A program made the translations under genes and the position numbers. Below are positions 26,631 to 35,466 of a stretch of 64,000 nt of DNA, one piece after another (the first letter of the stretch is position 1; each line of letters opens with the position of its first letter). The notes under the pieces were generated by a model that was not told the origin of the DNA, ran no database searches, and was given only the letters and a program-made list of their open reading frames with translations. The DNA is from CAVWCQ01 sp963753545 (lineage in GTDB: Bacteria > Chloroflexota > Anaerolineae > Aggregatilineales > Aggregatilineaceae): contig CAVWCQ010000003.1 of the NCBI GenBank assembly GCA_963753545.1, positions 1-64,000 on the forward strand, written 5' to 3'.

Positions 26631-26701
26631 TTGACATGCAAGTAAGGAAGGATTATACTTCGGAATAGAATAGATGTTCTCTTTTAAGAATAAACATTCT
26701 T
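26631..26701 (+). promoter_or_regulatory. tetR promoter with two operators
   Basis: TTGACA (26631-26636), 17 bases, TATACT (26654-26659). Just downstream are AGAATAGATGTTCT (26667-26680) and AGAATAAACATTCT (26688-26701), matching the sites at the divergent kinase promoter. GAGG at 26713 precedes the tetR ATG at 26726. Confidence 0.75.
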
Positions 26702-26725
26702 TCAGGACCTTGAGGAGGTTTCTGT

Positions 26726-27337
26726 ATGCCTCGTGTGGACATTCGCTCGATCCGTCGTCGCCAGATTCTTGAGGCGGCTGAACGGCTGGCCGCGCAAAAG
26801 GGATGGACGGAAACCACGATTGCTGATATCTGTCAGGCAGCCAATGTTTCCACGGGCGTGGTAACGCGTCACTTCGAGAGTAAGGATGAGATTATGCTGG
26901 CAGCCCTGGAGGATGTCCTGGAGCAATTTCGGGCGCAATTGGAGCTATCTTTAGGAAACGAGAAGTCGCTCTCCGAGAACGCTCATCGCTACTTTCAGGA
27001 ATTAAGCCAGTTCATGATTTCACAGCCAACCCTGCCCTGGCTCTTAGCCCACTTTGTGGCTGCTTCGATCTCTCGACCAGAAGTCGCTGAACGCCTGCGT
27101 GCAGTTTTCTCTCATCTCTGCCAACAAGACATAACGAACTTAGAGCGAATGCAAGACGAACAAGGGATAAAGGGCAACGATCCTGTTCTGGTGGCCAAGC
27201 TGCTCCATACCCTGGCCTTGAGTCTCATCCTGAGCCCAGTCTTTTTAGAGATTGATTTTCCTCCTGAACCACTTGCTTTCCATTTTTCCAATATGCTGCT
27301 CAAGTATTTTGATCTTCCAGAGGTGGCCAAAGAATGA
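26726..27337 (+). CDS. TetR family transcriptional regulator
   Basis: 203 residues. The N-terminal HTH is typical: RRQILEAAERLAAQKGWTET, TIADICQAANVSTGVVTRHF, ESKDEIMLAAL. The C-terminal domain is a helical ligand-binding fold without a recognised subfamily; it starts from FQELSQFMISQPTLPWLLAH. It is divergent from the PAS histidine kinase with about 250 bases between, carrying four near-identical palindromes that are the likely operators. Autorepression and repression of the kinase gene are therefore probable. Confidence 0.9.
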   Translation: MPRVDIRSIRRRQILEAAERLAAQKGWTETTIADICQAANVSTGVVTRHFESKDEIMLAALEDVLEQFRAQLELSLGNEKSLSENAHRYFQELSQFMISQPTLPWLLAHFVAASISRPEVAERLRAVFSHLCQQDITNLERMQDEQGIKGNDPVLVAKLLHTLALSLILSPVFLEIDFPPEPLAFHFSNMLLKYFDLPEVAKE

Positions 27338-27439
27338 ACTGTATGCAGCTCGATTCAGGTTCATTTCTTCCTATCGTCGGCCGCAATCGTCCAGCCGTTT
27401 AGAGGCAACCTATTCCAATAACTCAACCGCAGTCCATTA

Positions 27440-27640
27440 TCGTCTTCCGGCAGCATACCCAGTATCCCGGCCAGGGTCGCCGTTTGGTAGGCTAGCGTCT
27501 GAAACACCAACCGCTAACCATATGCGCCCAAGTGCAGCAGCCGGATGTCGATGGCCCGTTGTCGGATTTCGGGATGTATGGATCGCTTGCTCGATTTCGG
27601 CAACCTGTTCATCAGTGAGTTGGACGTTTACACATCGGTT
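27440..27640 (-). pseudogene. IS630-like N-terminal remnant
   Basis: One minus frame reads VQLTDEQVAEIEQAIHTSRN, resembling the start of IS630-type transposases, and another frame nearby reads IRLLHLGAYG-like sequence. Stops and frame changes are frequent. The rest of the 27340-27850 gap shows nothing recognisable. Confidence 0.3.
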
Positions 27641-27854
27641 CAGACCGACTGGTTTAGCTCATTCGGTGACGATTTTCGATGACTGATTTTAGCCGAACAC
27701 CGCCAATGACGATACCGGGCAGCAAACGTTGAGAGCGTGTGGATAGGCAAAGAAAACTACATTTTTAAAAGGAAGGACCGCTCTGCGGTCGCTTTAGATT
27801 AACTGGTGAGGTGGGGCACAGGGCCGCATTCATTGCAGCTTATTGATGTGTTGA

Positions 27855-28075
27855 TTACTGTTCAAGGCTCTCCAGATACGTCGTAATTATCTGCTGGAAT
27901 TCAACCGGTTGATCGAGGTTGGGTAGGTGAGCTGCGTTTTCAATGATGATCTTTTGAGCCGATGATATTTTCTGGACCATATAATCAGCGGCGGCCAGCA
28001 TATAAGGTGTATCATGAGCGCCCACGATGATCAGCACGGGCAAGGCCAGCTCAGACAGGCGCTCGACTGCTGGAG
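27855..28075 (-). pseudogene. C-terminal fragment of an alpha/beta hydrolase
   Basis: About 73 residues: ERLSELALPVLIIVGAHDTP, later MVQKISSAQKIIIENAAHLP ending ESLEQ. This is the C-terminal quarter of an alpha/beta hydrolase fold enzyme, with the acid residue (GAHD) and the catalytic His (AAHLPN). The nucleophile half is absent: the frame meets the plus-strand fragment at 28076. The junction indicates a deletion or recombination. Confidence 0.65.
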
Positions 28076-28552
28076 ATGTACGACCAGGGTTACTACGAGC
28101 AGGCCATCCGTTATTATCGAGAGGCTTTGGAATTTCACCAGCGAAAGAAAGGTATTCCCGTCCGAACTTTCATCAATTTGGGGTTTGCCTTGTTGGCCCA
28201 TGCTGATTATGAACAAGCACAGGCTGCTTTTGAACAAAGCCTGAACAACGGTCTGCAGGGCGGTTTTGGCGAATCCTTTGTAGCTGAGATGCTGATTGGG
28301 ATTGCCACTCTGCTCTCGGCCAAAGATGACCTACTGGGGGCTAGCCAAATGCTGGGAGCGGTGGAGGCAATCTACCATGCTTCCAAATATAAACAGAACA
28401 TGGGATATAAGAATGAGTTCAATGGGGTTATATCCAGCGCTCGCCACCAGCTCGATCCTGAAGTTTTTGAACAGGCGTGGGCAAGAGGTTACAGAATGTC
28501 ACTCGGAGAAGCCGTAGCGTATGGGAAAGCGGCGCTTTCTGTTATTCTTTGA
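28076..28552 (+). pseudogene. C-terminal TPR fragment of an ATPase-type regulator
   Basis: 158 residues: YEQAIRYYREALEFHQRKKG and FALLAHADYEQAQAAFEQSL are TPR-like repeats. They are followed by LSAKDDLLGASQMLGAVEAI and VFEQAWARGYRMSLGEAVAY. That ending is the usual C-terminus of large NB-ARC/TPR regulators of the LuxR or adenylate-cyclase-linked type; the decayed gene at 56-58.5 kb ends similarly. The ATPase part is missing, so this is a 5'-truncated gene joined to an alpha/beta hydrolase fragment. Confidence 0.6.
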
Positions 28553-28640
28553 TCCAAAGATGGTGAGATAAGTGCGTCGGCACATCGAGCGCCAGCACCT
28601 CGGGCGCGATATCAAAGGGTAAGGCGCCCATAATACCCCC

Positions 28641-29831
28641 CTATATCTGATCGAGAGCCTGAGTGAGATCCGCGATCAGGTCGGGCAAATCTTCCGTGCC
28701 AACGGCAAACCGCAGCAGATTGTCGTTGATACCGATTGCCGCACGATCTTCCGGTTCGAGGTCATAATAGGCCATGATCGCAGGCGAACCAATCAGGCTC
28801 TCCACACCGCCGAGACTGACAGCAATATAAGGAATGTGCAGCCGATCAATCAGACGATTCGCGGTTTGAAGATCGCCTTTCACTTCAAAACTGATAACAC
28901 CGCCATAGCCTGTCATCTGTTTGACTGCCAGGGCGTGATCTGGGTGCGACTCCAGGCCAGGATACCAGACGCGATCAATTTTGGGATGTGCTTCTAGAAA
29001 TCGCGCGATTCCCAAGGCGTTTTCATTATGGCGTATTACCCGCAGAGCCAGGGTGCGTAAGCCCCGTTCCAGCAGCGATGCTACGTCCGGCGCGAGAATC
29101 CCGCCGAGTAACGTCCGCGCATTCCGCAGCGCAGCAATTTTGTCGTATGCACCGATGACCACACCTGCGATCAGATCATGATGTCCACCGAGGTATTTGG
29201 TCGCACTATGGAGGACATAATCAATGCCGCAGGCCAGAGGCAACTGGTTGATTGGGGTGCCGAAGGTGCTGTCAATCACCGTTTCGATGCTGTATTTGCG
29301 TCCAAGAGTGACAAGGCATTCAAAGTCCGCGATCCGGAGCAGGGGGTTGGTCGGGCTTTCGGACACGATAAAGCGCGTGATATCGGGGCGAATAGCTTCT
29401 TCGATTGCGGAACAGTCGCAGCAGGTTGGCACGATAGTGATATCAATACCGAGACGCTTGAGCATAGTCAGACAGAACTCGCGCGAGTGTTTATAGACAT
29501 CATCGGTCAGAATTATATGCTCACCACTTTTGACGTGGGCTAGCAGTAGCGTCGTAAAGGCGTTCATGCCGGAGGCAAACAGGGCGGCAGCTTCCCCTTG
29601 TTCAATGGCCGCCAATCGTTGTTCAACAGCGTTGACTGTTTCGCTGCCTTCACGGCCATATTCTTCGCGCCCTCCGGCTCCGCCGCCCCAGACTTTTTTG
29701 AACATAAACGCTTCCAGGTCTGCGGAGTCAGCAAAGGTAAAGGGAGCGCTGCGCACTACGGGGGTGCTGATACTGTGGTGCGGGTTGTCGCGGTTTACTC
29801 CCGCATGAATGGCGCGTGTGTTGGGTCCCAT
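28641..29831 (-). CDS. Trans-sulfuration PLP enzyme (cystathionine synthase/lyase family)
   Basis: 396 residues of the Cys/Met metabolism PLP-dependent family. The Schiff-base lysine is in LHSATKYLGGHHDLIAGV; DTVYKHSRE-like cofactor residues and FVESPTNPLLRIAD precede it, and the C-terminal part has VSLGGVESLIGSPAIMAYYD. It interconverts cysteine and homocysteine through cystathionine; synthase and lyase cannot be told apart here. It is last in an operon with cysM, the JAMM protease, the sulfur carrier and MoeZ, 17 bases after moeZ. Confidence 0.9.
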   Translation of the reverse strand: MGPNTRAIHAGVNRDNPHHSISTPVVRSAPFTFADSADLEAFMFKKVWGGGAGGREEYGREGSETVNAVEQRLAAIEQGEAAALFASGMNAFTTLLLAHVKSGEHIILTDDVYKHSREFCLTMLKRLGIDITIVPTCCDCSAIEEAIRPDITRFIVSESPTNPLLRIADFECLVTLGRKYSIETVIDSTFGTPINQLPLACGIDYVLHSATKYLGGHHDLIAGVVIGAYDKIAALRNARTLLGGILAPDVASLLERGLRTLALRVIRHNENALGIARFLEAHPKIDRVWYPGLESHPDHALAVKQMTGYGGVISFEVKGDLQTANRLIDRLHIPYIAVSLGGVESLIGSPAIMAYYDLEPEDRAAIGINDNLLRFAVGTEDLPDLIADLTQALDQI

Positions 29832-29848
29832 CGTGTTCCCTTCAGTCG

Positions 29849-31024
29849 TTAATAGACGAGAATACTCGGATCAATTTCACGTGCCCAGGCGTTAATGCCT
29901 CCTGCCAGATTGGTCACGTTCTGGTAGCCTTCATCCTGAAGCCAGCGAACTACGGTGGCGCTGCGGACCCCTGATCGGCAATGAACTACCACGGGAATAT
30001 CCTGTGGGATTTCGTTCAGACGTTGGCGCACGACATCCTTGGGAATCAACACGCCACCCATCGCACTGATATCCGCTTCGTGGGGTTCGCGCACATCCAG
30101 CAGGAAAATCTTTTCTCCCTCGGTTAAACGCTGGTTGAGCGTGTGCACGGAGATCGCAGGTACGGGACGCGCCTCGAAAGTTGTGCCGAAACTGCTGTGA
30201 TCGTGGGCTGGCACACCGCAGAACTGCTCATAATCGATCAGATGCGTGATAGTGGGATATTCACCACAGACGGGACAGTTGGGATTCTTCTTGACTTTGA
30301 TGGTATCCCAGGTCATCGCCATCGCGTCATACAGCAGCATCCGCCCAATCAGTGGCTCACCGGTTCCCAAAATCAGCTTGATGGCCTCGGTCGCCTGAAT
30401 CGTACCAATGGTTCCGGGTAGAATCCCTAAAACGCCGCCTTCAGCACAGCTTGGCACCAGGCCAGGGGGCGGGGGTTCGGGAAACAGGCAGCGATAGCAG
30501 GGCCCATTGGGCGCGGCAAAAACGCTCGCCTGACCTTCAAAGCGATAGATGCTGCCGTAGACATTATATTTGCCTGCCAGCACACAGGCATCGTTCACGA
30601 GGTAGCGCGTGGGGAAATTATCGGTGCCGTCGATCACAATATCGTAATCGGCTAAGATGTCCAGCGCGTTATCGCTGGTAAACGGCACGTTGTACTGACG
30701 GATGAGCACATGTGGGTTGACGTCGTTCAGCGTTTCCTGGGCCGAGTTGAGTTTGGATCTGCCGATATCCTTGGTGCCATGAATGATCTGCCGCTGGAGA
30801 TTGGTCACATCCACCACATCATAATCCACAATGCCGAGCGTCCCCACGCCGGCAGCGGCGAGATAGAGCGCGGTTGGGCTACCCAATCCCCCCGTGCCGA
30901 TCAGAAGCACGCGAGCTGCCTTGAGTTTTTTCTGCCCATTCATACCGACTTCGGGCATGATCAGATGGCGACTGTAACGCAGTACCTCATCACGAGAGAG
31001 CCGGATATCCTCAAAGGTTGTCAT
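29849..31024 (-). CDS. moeZ: MoeZ/MoeB-type adenylyltransferase with rhodanese domain
   Basis: 391 residues. The N-terminal ThiF/E1-like domain has GTGGLGSPTALYLAAAGVG (nucleotide loop), the arginine-finger segment DVTNLQRQIIHGTKDIGRSK, and CYRCLFP/CPVCGEY zinc cysteines. The C-terminal rhodanese domain starts about residue 285 and has the active-site loop VVHCRSGVRSATVVRWL. In Mycobacterium, MoeZ adenylates and sulfurates CysO for cysteine synthesis. Here it overlaps the sulfur-carrier gene by four bases (ATGA), supporting that pairing. Confidence 0.93.
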   Translation of the reverse strand: MTTFEDIRLSRDEVLRYSRHLIMPEVGMNGQKKLKAARVLLIGTGGLGSPTALYLAAAGVGTLGIVDYDVVDVTNLQRQIIHGTKDIGRSKLNSAQETLNDVNPHVLIRQYNVPFTSDNALDILADYDIVIDGTDNFPTRYLVNDACVLAGKYNVYGSIYRFEGQASVFAAPNGPCYRCLFPEPPPPGLVPSCAEGGVLGILPGTIGTIQATEAIKLILGTGEPLIGRMLLYDAMAMTWDTIKVKKNPNCPVCGEYPTITHLIDYEQFCGVPAHDHSSFGTTFEARPVPAISVHTLNQRLTEGEKIFLLDVREPHEADISAMGGVLIPKDVVRQRLNEIPQDIPVVVHCRSGVRSATVVRWLQDEGYQNVTNLAGGINAWAREIDPSILVY

Positions 31025-31302
31025 GCTGAACCCCTTCCACCTGCGATCGAGGGGATAATCCGCAGCGCATCTTTATCATTCACGGGGGTATCCAGCCCTT
31101 GCAGATCACGCGCATTGTTTTCCCCGACAAAAACATTCACAAAATTACGCAGTTCGCCGCCATCGAACAGATGCTGTTTCAGGCCGGGATGCTGTGCCGC
31201 GAGATCGTCCAGCACTTCTGCAATGGTGGTGCCAGACACCGTGACAACCGCTTGTCCAGCCGTATAAGCCCGGAGCGGGGTAGGGATTTTGATCGTTGCC
31301 AT
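31021..31302 (-). CDS. cysO: CysO/ThiS/MoaD-type sulfur carrier with C-terminal extension
   Basis: 93 residues of the ubiquitin-like MoaD/ThiS fold: MATIKIPTPLRAYTAGQ, LKQHLFDGGELRNFVNVFVG, then ALRIIPSIAGG. The diglycine is followed by RGSA, so it is not terminal. The extension must be removed before the C-terminal Gly can be thiocarboxylated; the JAMM protease encoded next door is the obvious candidate. By analogy with Mycobacterium CysO it donates sulfide to O-phosphoserine-type substrates through CysM. Confidence 0.9.
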   Translation of the reverse strand: MATIKIPTPLRAYTAGQAVVTVSGTTIAEVLDDLAAQHPGLKQHLFDGGELRNFVNVFVGENNARDLQGLDTPVNDKDALRIIPSIAGGRGSA

Positions 31303-31347
31303 AGATAGTCTACTTTCTGTTGGATGAAGGAATGCTCAGGATGCTGC

Positions 31348-31779
31348 TCAAAAATGTGTAAACGCGACCGGCTCAAACTGGCTGCGATCATTTGCCAATA
31401 ACCAGACCAGTGAATCGACAGCCTGTCCTTCCTGAACGGATAGGATCAGGTAGATGAAGTTCGGCAAGGCATGGACTCGATCAAATTCCGACGGAATCGC
31501 AGGTGAATTAGGATGCGAATGGAAATAACCGATTAAACTGAGTCCACGTGCATCGGCATCATCTTCAGCGGCCTGAAACGCGCCGTTTTCCATCAGGTAG
31601 CGGTGATACTGCTCCTCGCTGGCGAAAATATTGTCCACATAGCGTGTTTCAGTGACCATGCGCGCGTCTCCATCGGCCGTGCCGATCAAAAAACCGCCGC
31701 CCTCATTAGGAAACACGCTTTCTAAATAATGTTGAATAGCGGCATGATGAATTTCCGGCAGAATCAGTTTCACGCTCAA
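31348..31779 (-). CDS. mec: JAMM/MPN+ zinc protease (Mec-like)
   Basis: 143 residues. The JAMM metal motif is complete: PNEGGGFLIG supplies the Glu, and FHSHPNSPAIPSEFD supplies the two His, the Ser and the Asp. Mycobacterial Mec hydrolyses the CysO-cysteine adduct to free cysteine. In this operon it could also trim the RGSA tail of the carrier. It lies between cysM and cysO, 9 bases after cysM. Confidence 0.92.
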   Translation of the reverse strand: MSVKLILPEIHHAAIQHYLESVFPNEGGGFLIGTADGDARMVTETRYVDNIFASEEQYHRYLMENGAFQAAEDDADARGLSLIGYFHSHPNSPAIPSEFDRVHALPNFIYLILSVQEGQAVDSLVWLLANDRSQFEPVAFTHF

Positions 31780-31788
31780 ATGACCTCA

Positions 31789-32763
31789 TCAGGGTTGCGT
31801 CCAAAACGGCTCGCTCAAATACTTGGAGGCGCTGTCTGGAAACAGGGTCACAATTACGGCAGGCTGGTGTTTAGCAGCGAGTGCTTCCGCGAGATGCAGC
31901 GTTCCAACCATCGCAGCCGCGGCGCTGATCCCTACCAGATACCCCTCGTCGCGTGCCAACTGCCGCGCCATACGATATGCGTCTTCGGTACCGACCGTGA
32001 TATTCTGATCCGCGAACTCTGGTTGGAAGATACCGGGCGGAATCGCGGTTTCCATGTGTTTTAGCCCTTCCAACCCATTAAAAGGCGAATCGGGCTGCAG
32101 GGAGATCACCTGCACCGCTGGGTTATAGTCTTTGAGGCGGCGACCTGTACCCATCAATGTGCCACTGGTGCCAACTCCGGCGACGAAGTGGGTAACTCGT
32201 CCCTGGGTTTGCTCCCAGATTTCGACGCCAGTTGTTTTATAGTGCGCCTGCCAGTTCGCAGGGTTGTTGTACTGATTGACGTAGTAATATGTCTCTGGTT
32301 CTGCAACTGCCAGCGCGCGCACTTCACGAATCGCGCCATCAGAACCCTCCATCGGATCTGTGAACACAATTTCCACACCGTAGGCCCTTAAAATGGAGAT
32401 ACGTTCCGGGCTGACAGTGGCTGGAATAAACAATTTGACAGCATATCCTCGTGCGGCACCGATCATGGCATATGCGATTCCGGTATTCCCACTGGTGCTG
32501 TCGAGCAGAGTAGTTCGACCGGGTGCGATCCAGCCCGCATTTTCAGCTGTAAGGATCATATTCAGCGCCGCACGATCTTTGACACTCCCGCCAGGATTTA
32601 CCCATTCAGCTTTTGCCAGGACTTCGATCGTCAGCGGCAAATGTGCTGTGATATGACGAAATCCTAACAAGGGTGTGTTTCCGATGAGGTCTTCGACGTG
32701 CTGTCCGTTTGTGACTGTCGCTGTCATTGCCATGAGTTCATCTTTATCAACATAAAAGGCCAT
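31789..32763 (-). CDS. cysM: PLP-dependent cysteine synthase (CysM-like)
   Basis: Up to 324 residues; ATG 32730 (MAMTATVTNGQ) is an alternative start. The PLP lysine is in NPGGSVKDRAALNMI, the phosphate loop is VGTSGTLMGTGRRLKDYNP, and the substrate loop is STSGNTGIAYAM. The clustering with a CysO-type carrier and a Mec-type protease indicates the carrier-protein-dependent route, in which CysM transfers an aminoacrylate from O-phosphoserine or O-acetylserine to the thiocarboxylate. First gene of the operon. Confidence 0.92.
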   Translation of the reverse strand: MAFYVDKDELMAMTATVTNGQHVEDLIGNTPLLGFRHITAHLPLTIEVLAKAEWVNPGGSVKDRAALNMILTAENAGWIAPGRTTLLDSTSGNTGIAYAMIGAARGYAVKLFIPATVSPERISILRAYGVEIVFTDPMEGSDGAIREVRALAVAEPETYYYVNQYNNPANWQAHYKTTGVEIWEQTQGRVTHFVAGVGTSGTLMGTGRRLKDYNPAVQVISLQPDSPFNGLEGLKHMETAIPPGIFQPEFADQNITVGTEDAYRMARQLARDEGYLVGISAAAAMVGTLHLAEALAAKHQPAVIVTLFPDSASKYLSEPFWTQP

Positions 32764-33000
32764 CAGACAAACAAAAAGAGCGTTTTACCGTGTCCAGTTC
32801 AGTATGACAGTACCATTCCGTACTGCCTCAGGGACGTGGTCGCTCTTCGCGTCGGTCGGATGACCTTAGTTATTGTGATTACCAGCCGCGTTAGTTTTCA
32901 GTGTGCGAAGAAACGATGCCGTCCCTGGTTCGCACACATGCAGATTTTATAATTTCTCATATTCACCTCTGACTTATTAAGAGTTTAGGGGTTTTGAGTT
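32764..33000 (-). promoter_or_regulatory. Structured leader region of the cysM operon
   Basis: About 240 bases before cysM with strong pairing potential: a 9-base perfect stem (GTGTGCGAA at 32901-32909, TTCGCACAC at 32929-32937), a CAGTAC/GTACTG hairpin near 32800-32820, and complementary GGGAC/GTCCC segments. It could be a regulatory leader. I tested it by eye against T-box and SAM riboswitch consensus and did not find a match. Confidence 0.35.
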
Positions 33001-33125
33001 AAACTGTCAATCAATAAAAACAAGTTATTCTTTTTTATCTTGGGTCTTGCGCATTCCCCTTCGTGGATTAGGTTTCGGAGAGTACGAGCCATTGAGGCTT
33101 GTTAGGCCGATTTTGGACCTGTTCC

Positions 33126-33298
33126 TTAATATATCTCTACCAGGGTGCGTACGGCAATCAGGCAAAGAATAGAGCTCTTACCGCTTCCGCTTCCACCCAG
33201 GAGTATAAACAACTCGCCATTGCCAATCTCGAGGGAGAAATGATTGACGGCCAGATTGGCACGAAGTGCTTGACTAAGTCTTTGAGCACAATCGACAT
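33126..33298 (-). pseudogene. N-terminal ABC ATPase remnant, frameshifted
   Basis: From ATG 33298 the frame reads MSIVLKDLVKHF. One missing base later the continuing frame reads ANLAVNHFSLEIGNGELFIL and LGGSGSGKSSILCLI (Walker A), then ends in a stop at 33126. This is the first 55 or so residues of a CUT1/MalK-type ATPase; the rest is gone. Confidence 0.6.
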
Positions 33299-33542
33299 TA
33301 TGCTGGCCTTTCTACCCGCAGCTGCGTTAACCCGAATGGTTCAAATATTAATCTTCAGAGGAAAGTCCGAACGGATGAGCAGTTCAATCAGCACAACTGG
33401 CAAGAACTGCCTGAGATGCCCCATCAAGAGCACCACACGAAGCCACACTCGACTGGCGATTTCTTGGAGTGCGCCTGTACAGCGCGGACATTGCATCTCA
33501 GGCGGGAAATCGGAATGGAAGTACAATAACGCCAGCACAGGG
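33299..33542. other. Gap with only degenerate coding traces
   Basis: A minus frame with EMQCPRCTGALQEIASRVWL is open here, but it has no start and no recognised family. Treated as remnant or noise. Confidence 0.3.
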
Positions 33543-34706
33543 TCATAAGCCCCCGACAGGCACCGCCACTTCGACCGATTGGATGGGCGGCAAAAAATCG
33601 GCCAGAATTTCCCAGTGATCCCCATCATCGCGGCTGTAAAAAAGCTGGCCGGTGTCGGTTCCGGCATACAGGCCCGCTGGTGACAGGGGGTCGGCGGTCA
33701 TCGCGTCGCGCAGCACCAGCACGTGCGACGCTTGGGGAAGCCCAGTGGTAATCTGCTGCCAATTTTCCCCGCTATCGCGGCTGCGCCAGACCGCCGTTTG
33801 GTTTGCAATACTCATACGAAATTGGTCGCTCTCGGCCAGCATCACGTAGATCGTCTGGGGATCATGCGGATGGATGACAATCGGAAAGCCGAAGCGGCTC
33901 GGCAGCCGGTTCTCACCGATGTCGATCCAGTCGTCGCCGAAGTTGTCGCTGCGGTACACGCCGCAGTGATTCTGCTGGAACAGCACCTCCGGTCGGGAGG
34001 AATGCAACGCAAGCTTATGCACACACTGCCCAAACTCAGGATAGGATTTCCCCTCAAAGTCAACTAAGACATTCCGGTTGCGCGGCTGCCAGTTTTGCCC
34101 ACCATCATCGGTGCGGTAAACCCCTGCTGCCGAGACGGCGACGTACATACGCTGGTGATCGCGCGGGTCAAGCACGATGCTGTGAAGACACAGGCCGCCC
34201 GCGCCGGGATTCCAGCTGCCACGCTGGGGGTGATCGTACAAACTCTCGTTGAGTGCCCAGCTGTCTCCATGATCGGTTGATTTAAACAGCGCGGCGGGCT
34301 GTACTCCCGCATAGAGCACACCTGGTTCATCCGCCCGGCCTGGCTCGACATTCCAGACCTTCAGCACTTGCTCTGGCGTTTCCGGTATCGGATGGCCGGA
34401 GTAGGCCTCTTCGGGTGTCCCGCCCGGTCTGCCCGAAATGGAGGGGCGCGTGAACCTGGGCGGCACAGTGCATGGCTGCCAGGTCTGGCCCAAGTCATCG
34501 GAGTAGTGGATGGTGGGACCGAACACAAAATGGGCGACAGCCGCGTACAGCCGCTCACTGCGCGGATCCATGACGATATGCATCACGTTCCAGCCCTTGA
34601 ACAGAATGTCGCTCACGGACCATTTTTTGCGGTCTTTGTCGCTCGTGAAAATGAACCCACCCTTGCGAGTACCGACCAGGAGTTTTAGGGTAGATTGAGA
34701 ATTCAT
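33543..34706 (-). CDS. BNR/sortilin-type beta-propeller protein
   Basis: 387 residues with repeated Asp-box motifs: TIHYSDDLGQTWQP, LFKSTDHGDSWALN, VYRTDDGGQNWQPR, VYRSDNFGDDWIDI, VWRSRDSGENWQQI and LFYSRDDGDHWEIL. Six S/T-x-D-x-G-x-x-W boxes indicate a six- or seven-bladed propeller of the sialidase/VPS10 class. There is no signal peptide and the sialidase catalytic residues are not obvious, so it is more likely a binding or sensing protein than a glycosidase. Monocistronic, with ATG at 34706. Confidence 0.8.
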   Translation of the reverse strand: MNSQSTLKLLVGTRKGGFIFTSDKDRKKWSVSDILFKGWNVMHIVMDPRSERLYAAVAHFVFGPTIHYSDDLGQTWQPCTVPPRFTRPSISGRPGGTPEEAYSGHPIPETPEQVLKVWNVEPGRADEPGVLYAGVQPAALFKSTDHGDSWALNESLYDHPQRGSWNPGAGGLCLHSIVLDPRDHQRMYVAVSAAGVYRTDDGGQNWQPRNRNVLVDFEGKSYPEFGQCVHKLALHSSRPEVLFQQNHCGVYRSDNFGDDWIDIGENRLPSRFGFPIVIHPHDPQTIYVMLAESDQFRMSIANQTAVWRSRDSGENWQQITTGLPQASHVLVLRDAMTADPLSPAGLYAGTDTGQLFYSRDDGDHWEILADFLPPIQSVEVAVPVGGL

Positions 34707-34921
34707 TGGGGAATCTCCTTCACTAGGCTGGTTTTCGATGATAGAACGAATTTAGCATATTTGTTCTGTTACGTCACTTGTTCTCCTGCGGAAGCATTTC
34801 AAATCTGGCGCGACATTTCGATCCAGCGATGTTCTAGTAGGGTCAGGATTTGGCACAGCAACATAATTTCGAGGAGTTTTTCGTTATCACACAGGCTGTA
34901 AGGGCTAAAAAGTCCTCTGTC

Positions 34922-35140
34922 GGCTACCCTCGTCACCCAGGGAAGCATGGCTCGTCAAGCAGCCCATTGGGAATCATGGTGACGTCCATTCAAAACAGAA
35001 ATGCGACGTAAAGAGCAGTTCCCTGGTAGAAGCAAGAACGCAGAAGGTGAAAGCGTAGGGATCTGCCCTGATGAAGACGCGCATAGTTGTTAGTATGAAA
35101 ATACTCGGAGGAGACATCCACCGGGAGGCGTGTCGTCTGG
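34922..35140 (-). mobile_element. Left-end remnant of the 10.9-kb-type IS
   Basis: GGCTACCCTCGTCACCCAGG at 34922-34941 matches the terminal repeat of the IS at 10851. It is followed by a transposase C-terminus (HHDSQWAA and, in another frame, NNYARLHQGRSLRFHLLRSC) like YARPHQG...HHDYQWAA there. The rest of the element is missing. Confidence 0.65.
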
Positions 35141-35466
35141 TATGCTTCGTCCAAAGCCAGCGATTTGCACGGAGATGCCAGGGCGTGTGGCATCGGGCTG
35201 GCACCGTTGTCTACTTTTGGGAAGATCACGCAGGATCAAGCCCATTGGTTGTTTGGTGCTCCCGTCCGGATCACTCGCATGGGATGGGGTAAACTCCAAG
35301 CTCAATTCGGTGTATGCAAGCCACATCAGCCCCAATATTACGTATTTCCTGTAAACAGTACCTTCAATATCAAGACAACGTTAAACAGGGGGTGGCCCGT
35401 GAGTTGGTTGTGTTAAGCCCAACGGCGAGTTCCTAAAACGATTCTGGCTGCCCCCAAAGTCATAGC
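35141..35466. other. Intergenic region, nothing recognised
   Basis: No protein-like frame or hairpin was identified between the IS remnant and the end of the WD40 gene. Confidence 0.4.

Noticed and set aside
32764..33000. T-box or SAM riboswitch in the cysM leader
   Set aside because: A TGGTAC stretch recalls a T-box bulge, but the AGGGTGG...CCGCG context and the expected tRNA-Cys match are missing. No SAM-I core was found.
33099..33548. 149-residue plus-strand frame
   Set aside because: No family pattern. The minus strand here carries a recognisable ABC Walker A remnant.
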